The notes beneath the pieces were generated by a model that saw only the letters and a list, made by a program, of their open reading frames with translations, was not told the DNA's origin and did not search any database. A stretch of 17,250 nt of DNA, from assembly GCA_012961725.1 (NCBI GenBank), contig DTYU01000131.1:1-17250 (forward strand), given 5' to 3'. Made by a program: the position numbers and the translations under genes. Below, one piece after another: positions 6,910 through 15,208 of this stretch. Positions within the stretch are counted from its first letter, which is position 1; each line of letters starts with the position of its first letter. The stretch is from Desulfotomaculum sp. Lineage in GTDB: Bacteria; Bacillota; Desulfotomaculia; Desulfotomaculales; Ammonificaceae.

Positions 6910-8373
6910 TTATCTTCGACGTTCCCGGGCCCTCCCCTTGTGGATAAAATCCTTTTCTACGAATTCCAACTTTTTCTTTAGGATGGCTTCGAGTGCCTGC
7001 GCATCGTTCGGCAACTTTCCCTCCTGAACCTGCTCAAGCAGCTCCTCGCAAACGCCCCTGACCTGCGGGCCCTCGCCCAAGTACCGCGCCACCGCCCTTC
7101 CGCTTACGGCGAGATCGGCCGGGTAGAAAGGAACCCGTGATAACACGTCATGCACCAATCGCCGCAAATGGGCGTTCTCTGACAGGCGCGCCTCCGGCTT
7201 GACCTTTCCGCCTCTGAGATCCGCCTCGCGCAAGGTAAGCAGCTGCTCGACGCCCTCCGCCAACTCCTCCCTGTTCCTGAAATCGACCGCCAAACGACGC
7301 AGCCATTTAATTACCCTGAGTTCCTTCGGTCTCGGGAAAACCATATGCCTGCGCACAAGCCAAACCACCCGCCGGGAACAAGCGGGCGGAACGCGGAGGC
7401 GTTCGAGCACCTCCCCTGTTAGGGTGGCCCCAACCTGCTCATGTCGGTGGTCCGACGGCTCCCCGCGGCGGTTCAGCGCCCTGACGCCCGGCATTCCCTT
7501 CCCGATGTCATGCAGGAGCGCCGCCCACCGGAGCACGATTTCCGGGGGCACCTCCTGCACAACCAGCATGGTATGCTGCCATACGTCGAGGGAGTGGTAA
7601 CGCGGGTTCTGGGACACCCCGTAAAGCCGTGCCAACTCCGGCAGCACCGACACCGTCTTCTCTTTGCCCGTAACGCGACAGCGGCACCGGGCCGTAAGGA
7701 GCCCCGTCTCCCTCAAAAGTTCGAAACCCACCGCCGGATGCGGGCTCAAAAGTATCCGTTCTATCTCTTCCCTTACCCTTTCGACCGAAAGCCCGGCAAC
7801 CCGGTCCCGGGCGCGTGAGATGGCCGTAAGCGTCCTGGGTTCAACCGTAAAACCGTACTCCGCCGCAAAGCGACAGGCGCGGAAGGCCCGCAACGCATCC
7901 TCTGCCAGCCGCTCCTCGGGCTCACCCACCGCCCGCAGGATGCCCGTTTGCAGATCCTTTTTCCCGCCGAAGGGGTCATACAGCCTCCCTTCGATATCGA
8001 GCGCCATCGCATTTACGGTAAAGTCCCGGCGGGCCAAGTCATCCTCGAGGGCCCACAAAAAATCCACCCTTTCAGGACGGTGCGCATCCTGCCCGTAAAT
8101 CTCCGTCCGGAACGTGGCAACCTCGATCGCCGTCTTATCAACGATAATCGAGACAACCCCGAAGGCCGCCCCTTTGAAAAAAGCGCGCAGTTCGTGAGCT
8201 TCCGCCAGTCTTGCCAGCGCATCCGGACATGCGTCGGTAGCCAAGTCGTACTCCCGCGGGGTGCGCCCGAGCAGGATGTCCCGCACCGCTCCGCCGACCA
8301 CGTAGGCCTGGTAACCCGAGTTTCCTAAGAGCCGCAGGAGCTTTTCGACCGGCGGCGGAAACAGCCTTATCAC
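6910..8373 (-). CDS. cca: tRNA nucleotidyltransferase (CCA-adding family) with HD domain
   Basis: A 487-residue class II nucleotidyltransferase. Motif A is GGAVRDILLG (27-36), followed by EYDLATD (41-47). Motif B is RRDFTVNAMA (115-124), and the EDALRAFRACRFA segment (158-170) is the nucleotide-templating region. A C-terminal HD domain follows (HTML at 267, LLHDIGK at 286-292, DHRHEQ at 308-313). The family adds CCA, or only CC or A, to tRNA 3' ends; which one cannot be decided here. The HD residues suggest an additional phosphohydrolase activity, as in the E. coli enzyme. The usual DxD metal site reads E41-Y-D43, an uncommon first residue. The start is GTG at 8371-8373, six bases after a perfect GGAGGG. 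It follows rtcB by 86 bases, placing two RNA 3'-end enzymes side by side. The final residues are a basic RRR-type tail. Confidence 0.9.
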   Translation of the reverse strand: MIRLFPPPVEKLLRLLGNSGYQAYVVGGAVRDILLGRTPREYDLATDACPDALARLAEAHELRAFFKGAAFGVVSIIVDKTAIEVATFRTEIYGQDAHRPERVDFLWALEDDLARRDFTVNAMALDIEGRLYDPFGGKKDLQTGILRAVGEPEERLAEDALRAFRACRFAAEYGFTVEPRTLTAISRARDRVAGLSVERVREEIERILLSPHPAVGFELLRETGLLTARCRCRVTGKEKTVSVLPELARLYGVSQNPRYHSLDVWQHTMLVVQEVPPEIVLRWAALLHDIGKGMPGVRALNRRGEPSDHRHEQVGATLTGEVLERLRVPPACSRRVVWLVRRHMVFPRPKELRVIKWLRRLAVDFRNREELAEGVEQLLTLREADLRGGKVKPEARLSENAHLRRLVHDVLSRVPFYPADLAVSGRAVARYLGEGPQVRGVCEELLEQVQEGKLPNDAQALEAILKKKLEFVEKDFIHKGRARERRR

Positions 8374-8389
8374 GAACCCTCCTTACAAG

Positions 8390-8406
8390 CAGAATTCAGG
8401 AGTCAG
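8390..8406 (-). repeat. Heptanucleotide repeat remnant between rtcB and cca
   Basis: Read on the minus strand, this is CTGACTCCTGAATTCTG, the CTCCTGA-type heptad also found at 9923-9964 but in opposite orientation. Together the two tracts flank rtcB. Low-complexity heptads of this kind occur between genes in some Clostridia; that they are related here is inferred from the shared unit. Confidence 0.45.
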
Positions 8407-8459
8407 CGTCTGCAATCAATCACCGCGCGAAAAATCGCGGGCTGAATACCCCGATCCCG

Positions 8460-9881
8460 CTAATCCTTCCCCTTAATCACGGCCAGCGGCCGCATCCGGG
8501 CCACCTTCCGCGTGATCCCGATACCAACCAGCGTATCAACCACCTGCTCGATATCCTTGTATGCGAGCGGCGCCTCATCAACCACATCCCGGTAGTTCTT
8601 GGTGTTGTAGAGCACTTCTCCCATCGCCTCTTCAAACTCCGCCTTGGTGATCTTCTTTTCCGCAGCGGTGCGGGAAAGCACCCGTCCCGCCCCGTGGTTG
8701 ACCGAGAAAAACGTCTCCGCGGCCTTTTCCGTACCCACCAAAACATACGAAGCCGTACCCATACTGCCCGGAACCAACGCCGGGTGACCGGTATCCCGGT
8801 ATACCGGGGGGTTGGCCGGGTGGCCCGGGCCCAGCGCCCGGGTTGCCCCCTTGCGGTGGACCAAGACCCGGCGGCCGAAGTGCTTTTCCCACTTCGCGAT
8901 ATTGTGCGCCACGTCGTAAACCAACCGCATGCCCAACTGCTCCGCAGAAGAACCCAGCACATCACTAAAAGCACGCAGCACATCCGTCATTATTATCTGG
9001 CGGTTGGAAAAGGCATAGTTCACCGCGCAGGCCATGGCCTTGTAGTAGTTCTCGCCGTCAGGGGATTCGACCGGAGCGCACGCCAGACCCCGGCTCGGCA
9101 GCTCGATTCTGTATTTCGGCGCAGCCGACGCCAGCCGCCGCGTGTAGTCGGTGCAGATCTGGTGTCCGAACCCCCTGCTCCCGGTATGGATCATCACCGT
9201 AAGCTGCCCCTGAAAGAGGCCGAAGCGCGGGGCGAGCGCAGGCTCAAAAATATTCACCACCTCTTGAATCTCGATGAAATGATTGCCGCCGCCGAGGGTT
9301 CCGAGCTGCCCCGATCCCCGGCTGTATGCCTCGCGCGAGACCGCCTGAATATCAGCGCCGGGAAGGCATCCCCCTTCCTCGATATACTCCAGATCTGCTC
9401 GGTTACCAAAACCTGCCTCAATGACGGCTTCCGCTCCTTTGTGGGCCACGTCCTCAAATATCCCGGCCGTTATCCCCTTGTGCTTTCCCTTCTTCCCCAC
9501 TCCCGTCGGAACGTTCGCCTCAACGGCCTCCATTAAACGGCGTAAGGTCGCCCTGTCAACATCCCGCGCCTGAAGGTCCGTCCGGATAAGGCGCACCCCG
9601 CAGTTGATGTCCATACCTACCGCGCCCGCAGAAATAACGCCGTCCTCGGTCACGGCCATGATCCCGCCGATGGGCAAGCCGAAACCCTCATGTATATCTG
9701 GCATCCCGATGACCGGCTCCACCACTCCCGGCAGGCACGCGGCATGCATTAACTGCTCTAAGGATTTATCCTCCCGCAGCAGGGAAAATAACCGTTCGTT
9801 TACGTAAATGACCGCATCCACCCTCATCTTGCCGCGGCGCGGCAGGCGATAACGGTTGAGTCCGTCACGCTTTAAATCCAA
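8460..9881 (-). CDS. rtcB: RNA-splicing ligase RtcB (3'-phosphate/5'-OH RNA ligase)
   Basis: A 473-residue protein, the normal RtcB length. It joins RNA 2',3'-cyclic phosphate or 3'-phosphate ends to 5'-hydroxyl ends using GTP and manganese, for tRNA or RNA repair. The active-site set is complete: D91 and C94 in GMDINCGVR, N200/H201 in GGGNHF, H232 in HTGSRGFGH, H326 in DVAHN, and H396 in NHGAGR, which carries the GMP. I place the start at TTG 9879-9881 (DLKRDGLNRYRLPRRGKMRV matches RtcB N-termini) because AGGAGG lies just upstream. A longer open frame to 10148 runs into alr and is not supported. No archease gene is visible nearby. The gene sits 80 bases after alr and 86 before cca, flanked by short heptad repeats. 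Confidence 0.95.
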   Translation of the reverse strand: MDLKRDGLNRYRLPRRGKMRVDAVIYVNERLFSLLREDKSLEQLMHAACLPGVVEPVIGMPDIHEGFGLPIGGIMAVTEDGVISAGAVGMDINCGVRLIRTDLQARDVDRATLRRLMEAVEANVPTGVGKKGKHKGITAGIFEDVAHKGAEAVIEAGFGNRADLEYIEEGGCLPGADIQAVSREAYSRGSGQLGTLGGGNHFIEIQEVVNIFEPALAPRFGLFQGQLTVMIHTGSRGFGHQICTDYTRRLASAAPKYRIELPSRGLACAPVESPDGENYYKAMACAVNYAFSNRQIIMTDVLRAFSDVLGSSAEQLGMRLVYDVAHNIAKWEKHFGRRVLVHRKGATRALGPGHPANPPVYRDTGHPALVPGSMGTASYVLVGTEKAAETFFSVNHGAGRVLSRTAAEKKITKAEFEEAMGEVLYNTKNYRDVVDEAPLAYKDIEQVVDTLVGIGITRKVARMRPLAVIKGKD

Positions 9882-9922
9882 GCCTGTCACCCCTCCTGGG
9901 TCAAAATCCAGCAGAAGCCTGG

Positions 9923-9964
9923 CTCCTGACTCCTGACTCCCGACTTCTGGCTTCTGACTTCTTA
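9923..9964 (+). repeat. Six-copy heptanucleotide tandem repeat (CTCCTGA-type)
   Basis: On the plus strand the units are CTCCTGA, CTCCTGA, CTCCCGA, CTTCTGG, CTTCTGA, CTTCTTA, an imperfect 7-base period covering 42 bases. The last unit includes the stop codon of alr (9962-9964), so the repeat starts exactly at the end of that gene. Orientation is opposite to the related tract at 8390-8406. Confidence 0.8.
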
Positions 9965-11074
9965 TAAGTAAACCCGGGGCACCCGTGCCCCGACGGCACA
10001 CACCACCTCGTAGTTTATCGTCCCCACCTTTTCTGCAATCTCCTCCACCGGCAGAAACGCCCCCCCCTGACATCCGAAGAGGACGACCTCGTCCCCAGGT
10101 GAAACGCCTTCCACCCCGGTGGCGTCTATGATGATATGGTCCATACAAACGCGCCCCACCACGGGCGCCCGCCTCCCGCCGATTAAGACCTCACCCCGAC
10201 CCGAGAGCAGCCGGCTGTAGCCGTCCGCGTAGCCTATGGCTACCGTGGCCAAAACCGCAGGGCCGCTGGTCTTGTACGTCCAGCCGTAACTGACCGGAAA
10301 ACCCGCCCCTACGCGTTTCACCTGCGCCACCCGGGCCTTGAGACTCATCACGGGCCGCAGATCCGCTAAACCGGCAGTGACCGGTGAAGGATGAAGCCCG
10401 TACAGCATGATTCCCGGCCGCACCATGTCAAAATGGCTCTCCGGCAGCCGCATAATCGCAGCACTGTTGGCCGCGTGCCTGCAGGGAACGGCCAAGCCTT
10501 CCCTTTCAAGCCGCCGCGCAAAGTTCAAGAAGCGTTCCATCTGCAAGCGTACCGGCCCTTCGTCCGGTTCGTCTGCGCAGGCGAAGTGGGTGAAAAGCCC
10601 CGCCACCTTAATCCCGGTAAGATTGGCAACAGTCAGCGCCTCCCTTGCCCCGGAATCGTCACAGGGAAGACCCAGGCGCCCCATCCCGGTATCCACCTTG
10701 ATATGGATTTCAAGGGTCTTCCCCTCCCGCTGCGCCACCCTGGAGAACTCCTCCGCCGCAGGGCGGTCGTATACCGTCACGTGAACGCCTGCAGCAGCAA
10801 GAGCCGGGCACTCTACAGGGTCAACGTACCCCAGAACCAAAATCGGCGCGGTAATCGCTTCTTGCCGGAGATCCAGTGCCTCCACAGCACGAGCCACGCC
10901 GAGCCAGTCCGCGCCCGCGGCAAGCAGTGTCCGGGCCACCGGTATCATACCGTGCCCGTAAGCATTCGCCTTGACGACCGCCATAACCTTCCGCTCGCCC
11001 ACCAACTGCCGCACTTCCCGGAGGTTGTGCGCCAGCGCGCTTAAATCCACCTCAGCCCAAACCGGATGGCCCAC
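9962..11074 (-). CDS. alr: Alanine racemase
   Basis: A PLP-dependent enzyme interconverting L- and D-alanine for peptidoglycan synthesis, 370 residues with the chosen start. The PLP lysine lies in VVKANAYGHG (K35) and the catalytic tyrosine in IGYADGYSR (Y282). GRVCMDHIIID and the C-terminal NYEVVCAVGARVPR are typical. I choose GTG at 11072-11074, which has GGGAGG six bases upstream. A TTG at 11078-11080 would abut the ribosome binding site with no spacing. The gene overlaps the end of the NAD(P)HX repair gene by 23 bases, indicating coupled translation. This acpS - nnr - alr order is common in Firmicutes. Confidence 0.96.
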   Translation of the reverse strand: MGHPVWAEVDLSALAHNLREVRQLVGERKVMAVVKANAYGHGMIPVARTLLAAGADWLGVARAVEALDLRQEAITAPILVLGYVDPVECPALAAAGVHVTVYDRPAAEEFSRVAQREGKTLEIHIKVDTGMGRLGLPCDDSGAREALTVANLTGIKVAGLFTHFACADEPDEGPVRLQMERFLNFARRLEREGLAVPCRHAANSAAIMRLPESHFDMVRPGIMLYGLHPSPVTAGLADLRPVMSLKARVAQVKRVGAGFPVSYGWTYKTSGPAVLATVAIGYADGYSRLLSGRGEVLIGGRRAPVVGRVCMDHIIIDATGVEGVSPGDEVVLFGCQGGAFLPVEEIAEKVGTINYEVVCAVGARVPRVYL

Positions 11075-12638
11075 TAACAACCTCCCTAAACTCCTCTAAT
11101 TCCTTGCAGGCCGCGGGAAGGGACTCGATCAGGTCGCCGGCTACCAGCCCCATCTGCCCTTTTCCCCCGGCTGCAATATCCCCGGCCCTGCCGTGAATGT
11201 AAACGGCGGCCGCTGCAGCCCGGAAAAGGTCGTACCCCTGTGCCACCAAGGCTGCGATCACACCGGTCAGCACATCCCCGCTGCCCCCGGTCGCCATGCC
11301 CGGGTTCCCGGTGCTGTTGACCGCTGTAGTACCGTCTGGAGTTGTAACTATCGTCCGGGCGCCCTTTAAAACCACCACCGACCCCCATTCACGTGCGGCC
11401 CGCTCGGCGACGCGCACCCGGTCCGACTGCACTGCGGCCACGCTTTCGTTCAGCAAGCGGGCCATCTCCCCCGGGTGAGGGGTAACGATCAGGGGCGACT
11501 TCCGCCCGGAAAAAAGCTCTCCTTCCCCAGTAAAAGCATTCAGACCGTCAGCATCAAGCACCACCGGAATTTCCACCGCGCTCACCAGATCCCGCACCAG
11601 CGCCACCGTTTCCGGGTGCTGCGAGATTCCGGGGCCTAAAGCGAGGACCGTACTCTGCGCCAACAGATCCATTACCTCCGGATAAGCGGCCTTGCTCAAA
11701 GCCCCTTCCGGTGTTTCCTGGAGGCCGCCCGTCATCACCTCGGTGAGCTTGGCAGCCGCTGTATCCTGAAGGCTGCGCGGCACAGCAAGCGTAACGAGAC
11801 CGGCACCGGCACGAAGGGCGGCAGATGCAGCAAGGCAGGCCGCGCCGAGCATCCCCCGCGAGCCGCCGACCACCAAAACCCGCCCGAAACTGCCCTTATG
11901 CGCGGCAGCCGGTCTGGGTGAAATCCAGGAAGCCGCCAGCTCTTTCGTTAACAGGTATCGCCCCGGTCCGCTTATATCAGTAAGCGCCCGGGGAAGCGAA
12001 ATATCCGCGACAATCAGTTCCCCGGCGTACACTGCGCCGGGCTCAAGGGCCAACCCTAACTTTGGCAGACCAAAGGTCACCGTGAGATCTGCCCGGATGC
12101 ATGGTCCGTTAACCCTCCCGGTGTCCGCTTCCAATCCGGACGGCACATCAACCGCTACCACAAGCTTACCGGCAGCGTTCACCGTTTCCACTATTTTGCC
12201 CAAGCGGTCGGCCATCCTCCCGCGGAAACCGGTGCCGTACAGGGCATCCACCACAGCGTCGGACTGCATCAGCGCCAGCTTGAGCAGGTGGAGACCGTTT
12301 GAATTCACCAGACTGAATAGTTGCTGGCCGAGCCGCTCATAGATCTCGTAGTTGACCCTCGCATCACCGGAGAAATCCGCCGGTTCGCAAGCCAAGAAGA
12401 CCTTCGTCACCGCTCCCTGCTGCAAGAGGTGCCGGGCGGCCACCAGACCGTCGCCGCCGTTGTTTCCCTTGCCGCAGAGGATAACCACCCTTTTTCCGGC
12501 GACCCGCCCTAACTTTTCCATCACCGCCCAGGCCACGCTCCGGCCCGCGTTTTCCATCAACAGGAGGCCGGGGATGCCGTACTCCTCAATCGTCCGCCGG
12601 TCAATCTCCCGCATCTCCTGAGCACTAACCAGGCGCAA
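11052..12638 (-). CDS. nnr: Bifunctional NAD(P)HX epimerase / ADP-dependent NAD(P)HX dehydratase
   Basis: A 528-residue fusion of the two YjeF-type metabolite-repair enzymes. The N-terminal epimerase half (about 1-215) has GKGNNGGDG (56-64), D131 before ALYGTGF and AVDVPSG (162-168). The C-terminal ribokinase-like dehydratase half (about 235-515) has HKGSFGRVLVVGGS (247-260), LGPG (334-337), TPHPGEMARL (386-395) and NPGMATGGSGDVLTG (445-459, with catalytic D455). It restores hydrated, inactive NADH and NADPH in the cytoplasm. The start is TTG at 12636-12638 after GAGGGG; no better start is seen. It lies 39 bases after acpS and overlaps alr, so it belongs to the same transcript. Both catalytic halves look intact. 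Confidence 0.95.
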   Translation of the reverse strand: MRLVSAQEMREIDRRTIEEYGIPGLLLMENAGRSVAWAVMEKLGRVAGKRVVILCGKGNNGGDGLVAARHLLQQGAVTKVFLACEPADFSGDARVNYEIYERLGQQLFSLVNSNGLHLLKLALMQSDAVVDALYGTGFRGRMADRLGKIVETVNAAGKLVVAVDVPSGLEADTGRVNGPCIRADLTVTFGLPKLGLALEPGAVYAGELIVADISLPRALTDISGPGRYLLTKELAASWISPRPAAAHKGSFGRVLVVGGSRGMLGAACLAASAALRAGAGLVTLAVPRSLQDTAAAKLTEVMTGGLQETPEGALSKAAYPEVMDLLAQSTVLALGPGISQHPETVALVRDLVSAVEIPVVLDADGLNAFTGEGELFSGRKSPLIVTPHPGEMARLLNESVAAVQSDRVRVAERAAREWGSVVVLKGARTIVTTPDGTTAVNSTGNPGMATGGSGDVLTGVIAALVAQGYDLFRAAAAAVYIHGRAGDIAAGGKGQMGLVAGDLIESLPAACKELEEFREVVSGPSGLG

Positions 12639-12677
12639 ACAAACCCCTCGCCCTTTAAAAATTTCGGGGACACCATA

Positions 12678-13055
12678 CTAAATTTTTTCTGTGACCGCGA
12701 ATGCCACCGCGTGAGCGGCATCATGAGAAATACTCAAGTGCACCGCTGATACTCCCTTCTCACGCGCCACCGCCGCTGCCCGGCCCCGCAGGATTACCAA
12801 AGGCTTGCCGGCATCATCGTTTGTGACCTCCACCTCGCCGAATCCAGACCCCTTGTGTCCCGTCCCGAGGGCCTTCAAAACAGCCTCCTTAGCGGCGAAC
12901 CGCCCCGCAAAACAGCACGCAGCGTTCGCTTTCTTGAGACAGTATGACCGTTCCGCCGGGGTATAAACGCGCCTCAAGAACCGCTCTCCCCACCGTGAAT
13001 AAGCCCGGTTTACACGCTCTACTTCTATGATATCAGTGCCGATCCCGATTACCAA
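12678..13055 (-). CDS. acpS: Holo-[acyl-carrier-protein] synthase
   Basis: A 125-residue phosphopantetheinyl transferase of the AcpS group. It moves 4'-phosphopantetheine from CoA to acyl carrier protein for fatty acid synthesis. Conserved are GIGTDIIEVERV (4-15; magnesium ligand D8), RFAAKEAVLKALGTG (52-66; E57) and the C-terminal HLSISHDAAHAVAFAV. Length is normal. The start is TTG at 13053-13055 after a strong GGAGGAG. It follows the LytTR regulator by 47 bases with no terminator between, so it may be co-transcribed with the two-component pair, and it precedes the NAD(P)HX repair gene by 39 bases. Confidence 0.96.
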   Translation of the reverse strand: MVIGIGTDIIEVERVNRAYSRWGERFLRRVYTPAERSYCLKKANAACCFAGRFAAKEAVLKALGTGHKGSGFGEVEVTNDDAGKPLVILRGRAAAVAREKGVSAVHLSISHDAAHAVAFAVTEKI

Positions 13056-13102
13056 AGAAACTCCTCCAGAAACAAATCTACCGCCTAAAAATCAAGAAAA
13101 TA

Positions 13103-13858
13103 TTAAAAACCGAGGATCCGCCGGAGCTTCTTGGCCTGCGCCCGTGAAAGCGGCACCTCGCTCCTCTCTTTGTCCTCCACCACGAGGGAATAGGTCCCGT
13201 TGAAAAACGGGATGATCTCCTTAACCTTATGCAGGTTGACGATAAAACATCGGTGGGTGCGGAAAAAGACATTCTGGTTCAACCGCGCCTCCAACTCCTT
13301 TAAGGTAAAGCGGGCCAGGAATCTGTCCGCAAAAGTCTTCACGTAAACGGCGTCCCCTTCGGTGAATATGTAGACAATATCCCCCTCGTTCACCAGAACG
13401 GTCTTCCCGCTTTTCTCGGCGGGCAGGCGATCGATCCTGATCGCTGGCTCCGTTTTGACCTCCCGCGCCGCCCCGGTTTCGGCGCCGGCCTCCCGTGTCA
13501 ACTTGATCACCTTATTAATCGCCTTCCGGAGCCGCTTTTCATCTATCGGTTTTAGGATATAATCCACGGCGCTGACATCAAACGCCTTGACCGCATATTC
13601 ATCGTAGGCCGTTACGTAAATGACGTGCGGCGCTTGGGGAAGTTCCTGGATCACCGCTCCCAGCTCCAGTCCGTTCATCCCTGGCATAGCAATGTCCAAA
13701 AATAGGACGGAATAATCCAGTGCCTTGATTAACGCCAGTGCTTCCTGAGCATTTGTGGCCTCGCCGACGATATCGACGTTATCGATTTTTGAAAGCACGT
13801 ACCTGAGTTCCTGGCGCGCAGGATACTCGTCGTCAACTATTAGGGCCTTAAGCCTCAA
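13103..13858 (-). CDS. LytTR-family response regulator
   Basis: A 251-residue DNA-binding regulator. The receiver domain (1-120) has D9/D10, phosphoacceptor D55 (LFLDIAMPGMNG), T83 and K103. A linker follows, then a LytTR domain (about 147-250) with the FFRTHRCFIVNLHKVKEI core that marks this fold. LytTR proteins bind pairs of short direct repeats, and such a pair is seen upstream of the partner kinase gene (15260-15288). The start is TTG at 13856-13858 with AGGAGG nine bases upstream. It overlaps the kinase gene by 11 bases, so the two are translated together. Members of this family control cell-wall autolysis, pyruvate uptake or similar. The presence of alr and a cell-wall hydrolase downstream is suggestive only. 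Confidence 0.95.
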   Translation of the reverse strand: MRLKALIVDDEYPARQELRYVLSKIDNVDIVGEATNAQEALALIKALDYSVLFLDIAMPGMNGLELGAVIQELPQAPHVIYVTAYDEYAVKAFDVSAVDYILKPIDEKRLRKAINKVIKLTREAGAETGAAREVKTEPAIRIDRLPAEKSGKTVLVNEGDIVYIFTEGDAVYVKTFADRFLARFTLKELEARLNQNVFFRTHRCFIVNLHKVKEIIPFFNGTYSLVVEDKERSEVPLSRAQAKKLRRILGF

Positions 13859-15173
13859 CTACGCTCTCCTCCTTTCCTTCCGCTAACTGCTGTGAAAGCG
13901 GGATCCGGAACTGTACAACCGTCCCGGCGTCCTGCTCGCTCGTTATATACAACCCGTAATCTGCGCCGAAAAGGCCCTTGAGACGCTCGTTAACGTTCGA
14001 AAGCCCGACGCCGCTACCTGATCCCAACCCCGGGGTGAAGAGTTTGGGCATAACGTCAGGCGGGATCCCCACGCCGTCGTCCGCGATTTCAACCGCCATC
14101 TCGTCGCCGACCCGGCGTACAGTAATGCGCACCATACCCGGCCCGACCTTCGGTACTATCCCGTGTTTGATAGCATTCTCCACCAGCGGCTGGATGGTAA
14201 GCACCGGGACCGGGTAGTCAAGCAGACTCCGGTCCACACTCCGGGCAACCCGCAGCTTATCCCTGAAGCGCGCCTTCTCAAGCACCAGGTAAGTGTTGAC
14301 GCACTCCATCTCCTCCCTGAGCGTCGAAAAATGGCCGGTTGATCTCAACGCGTGCCGGAAGAAGGTTGCCAGGCGGATGAGCAGGCGCCGCGCCGTTACA
14401 GGATTCGTACGGCTGAACATGACGATGGTGTTCAGGGTGTTGAACAGGAAATGGGGGTTAATCTGCGCACGCAGAGCATCAAGCTCCGCCCTGGTAACAA
14501 GCTGCGCCTGCCGGTCCAGCTCCGCTAATTCCATCTGTATCCCCAGAAGCTGTGCGATCCCGATCGCCAAATTGACCATAGCTTGCGGCAATGGTCCCTC
14601 TTCGGTCCGGTAAAGCTTGAGTGATCCCACCACCTGTTGCCGGCACTTAAGCGGCACAATCACCGCCGCACCGAGAGGACACTGGCAGTCCTTTATTGGA
14701 CACTGGAAATCGGCTTTCCGCTCAACGATCTTAATCTCTCCGGTTCTTATCACCCCTTTGGTGGCATGGGTTACGATCCCCCCGCCGGGCGGGTGCCTTT
14801 CACATCCGGGACCTAAGAATGCAAGAATGCGCTCCCGGTCCGTGATGGCCACCGCCGGGACGTCCCCGATCCGCTGGATGATCTCCGCTGTCTTGCGTGC
14901 CGTCTCCTGGTTGAGACCGTGCCTCATGTATGGAAGCGCTGCGTCCGCGATCTTCAGGGTAGGGTCAATGGTATTACTGTCTATCCGGACGGTAGCCTTT
15001 TCGTTACGTTCACGGCGCAGGACAAAAAACAGGGCTATGGAGTTGGCACCCATCAGGACAAGCGCCGCATGGTAAAACGACGGCCAAATGAGCACAACTC
15101 CAGCTAAAAGGATAAGTTGCAGGATGATAATCCTGCCAGCAGCGTTTGTGGCAATCGCCTTGAGAAATTGCAT
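13848..15173 (-). CDS. LytS-like sensor histidine kinase with cysteine-rich GAF-like domain
   Basis: 441 residues with the chosen start. Two membrane helices lie near the N-terminus (about 13-31 and 34-52), without the larger multi-helix LytS sensor. A GAF-like domain (about 70-215) follows, then a His_kinase (PF06580-type) domain with QINPHFLFNTLN (H241), and an ATPase domain with ENAIKHG (N333), DDGVGI and GSGVGLSNVNERL. The GAF-like domain carries C124, a FQCPIKDCQCPLG cluster (C158, C163, C165) and C177, which could bind metal or sense redox. I place the start at ATG 15171-15173, preceded by AGGGAG. The open frame continues to 15551 but only by reading antisense through tRNA-Val, so that extension is rejected. 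A good promoter lies 36 bases upstream. The gene overlaps its LytTR partner by 11 bases. Confidence 0.92.
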   Translation of the reverse strand: MQFLKAIATNAAGRIIILQLILLAGVVLIWPSFYHAALVLMGANSIALFFVLRRERNEKATVRIDSNTIDPTLKIADAALPYMRHGLNQETARKTAEIIQRIGDVPAVAITDRERILAFLGPGCERHPPGGGIVTHATKGVIRTGEIKIVERKADFQCPIKDCQCPLGAAVIVPLKCRQQVVGSLKLYRTEEGPLPQAMVNLAIGIAQLLGIQMELAELDRQAQLVTRAELDALRAQINPHFLFNTLNTIVMFSRTNPVTARRLLIRLATFFRHALRSTGHFSTLREEMECVNTYLVLEKARFRDKLRVARSVDRSLLDYPVPVLTIQPLVENAIKHGIVPKVGPGMVRITVRRVGDEMAVEIADDGVGIPPDVMPKLFTPGLGSGSGVGLSNVNERLKGLFGADYGLYITSEQDAGTVVQFRIPLSQQLAEGKEESVVEA

Positions 15174-15208
15174 TAAGGGGCACTCCCTAATCCTGTTATC
15201 TAAATTAA

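Noticed and set aside
8426..8439. CGCGA-AAAA-TCGCG hairpin between rtcB and cca as a terminator
   Set aside because: The stem is only five pairs and no T-run follows on the minus strand.
8694..9536. 280-codon plus-strand open frame inside rtcB
   Set aside because: Arg/His-rich shadow of a highly conserved gene; no ribosome binding site or family motif.
9882..10148. N-terminal extension of the rtcB open frame
   Set aside because: It overlaps alr and the heptad repeat, is low-complexity Gly/Arg-rich, and RtcB homology begins at the TTG at 9879-9881.
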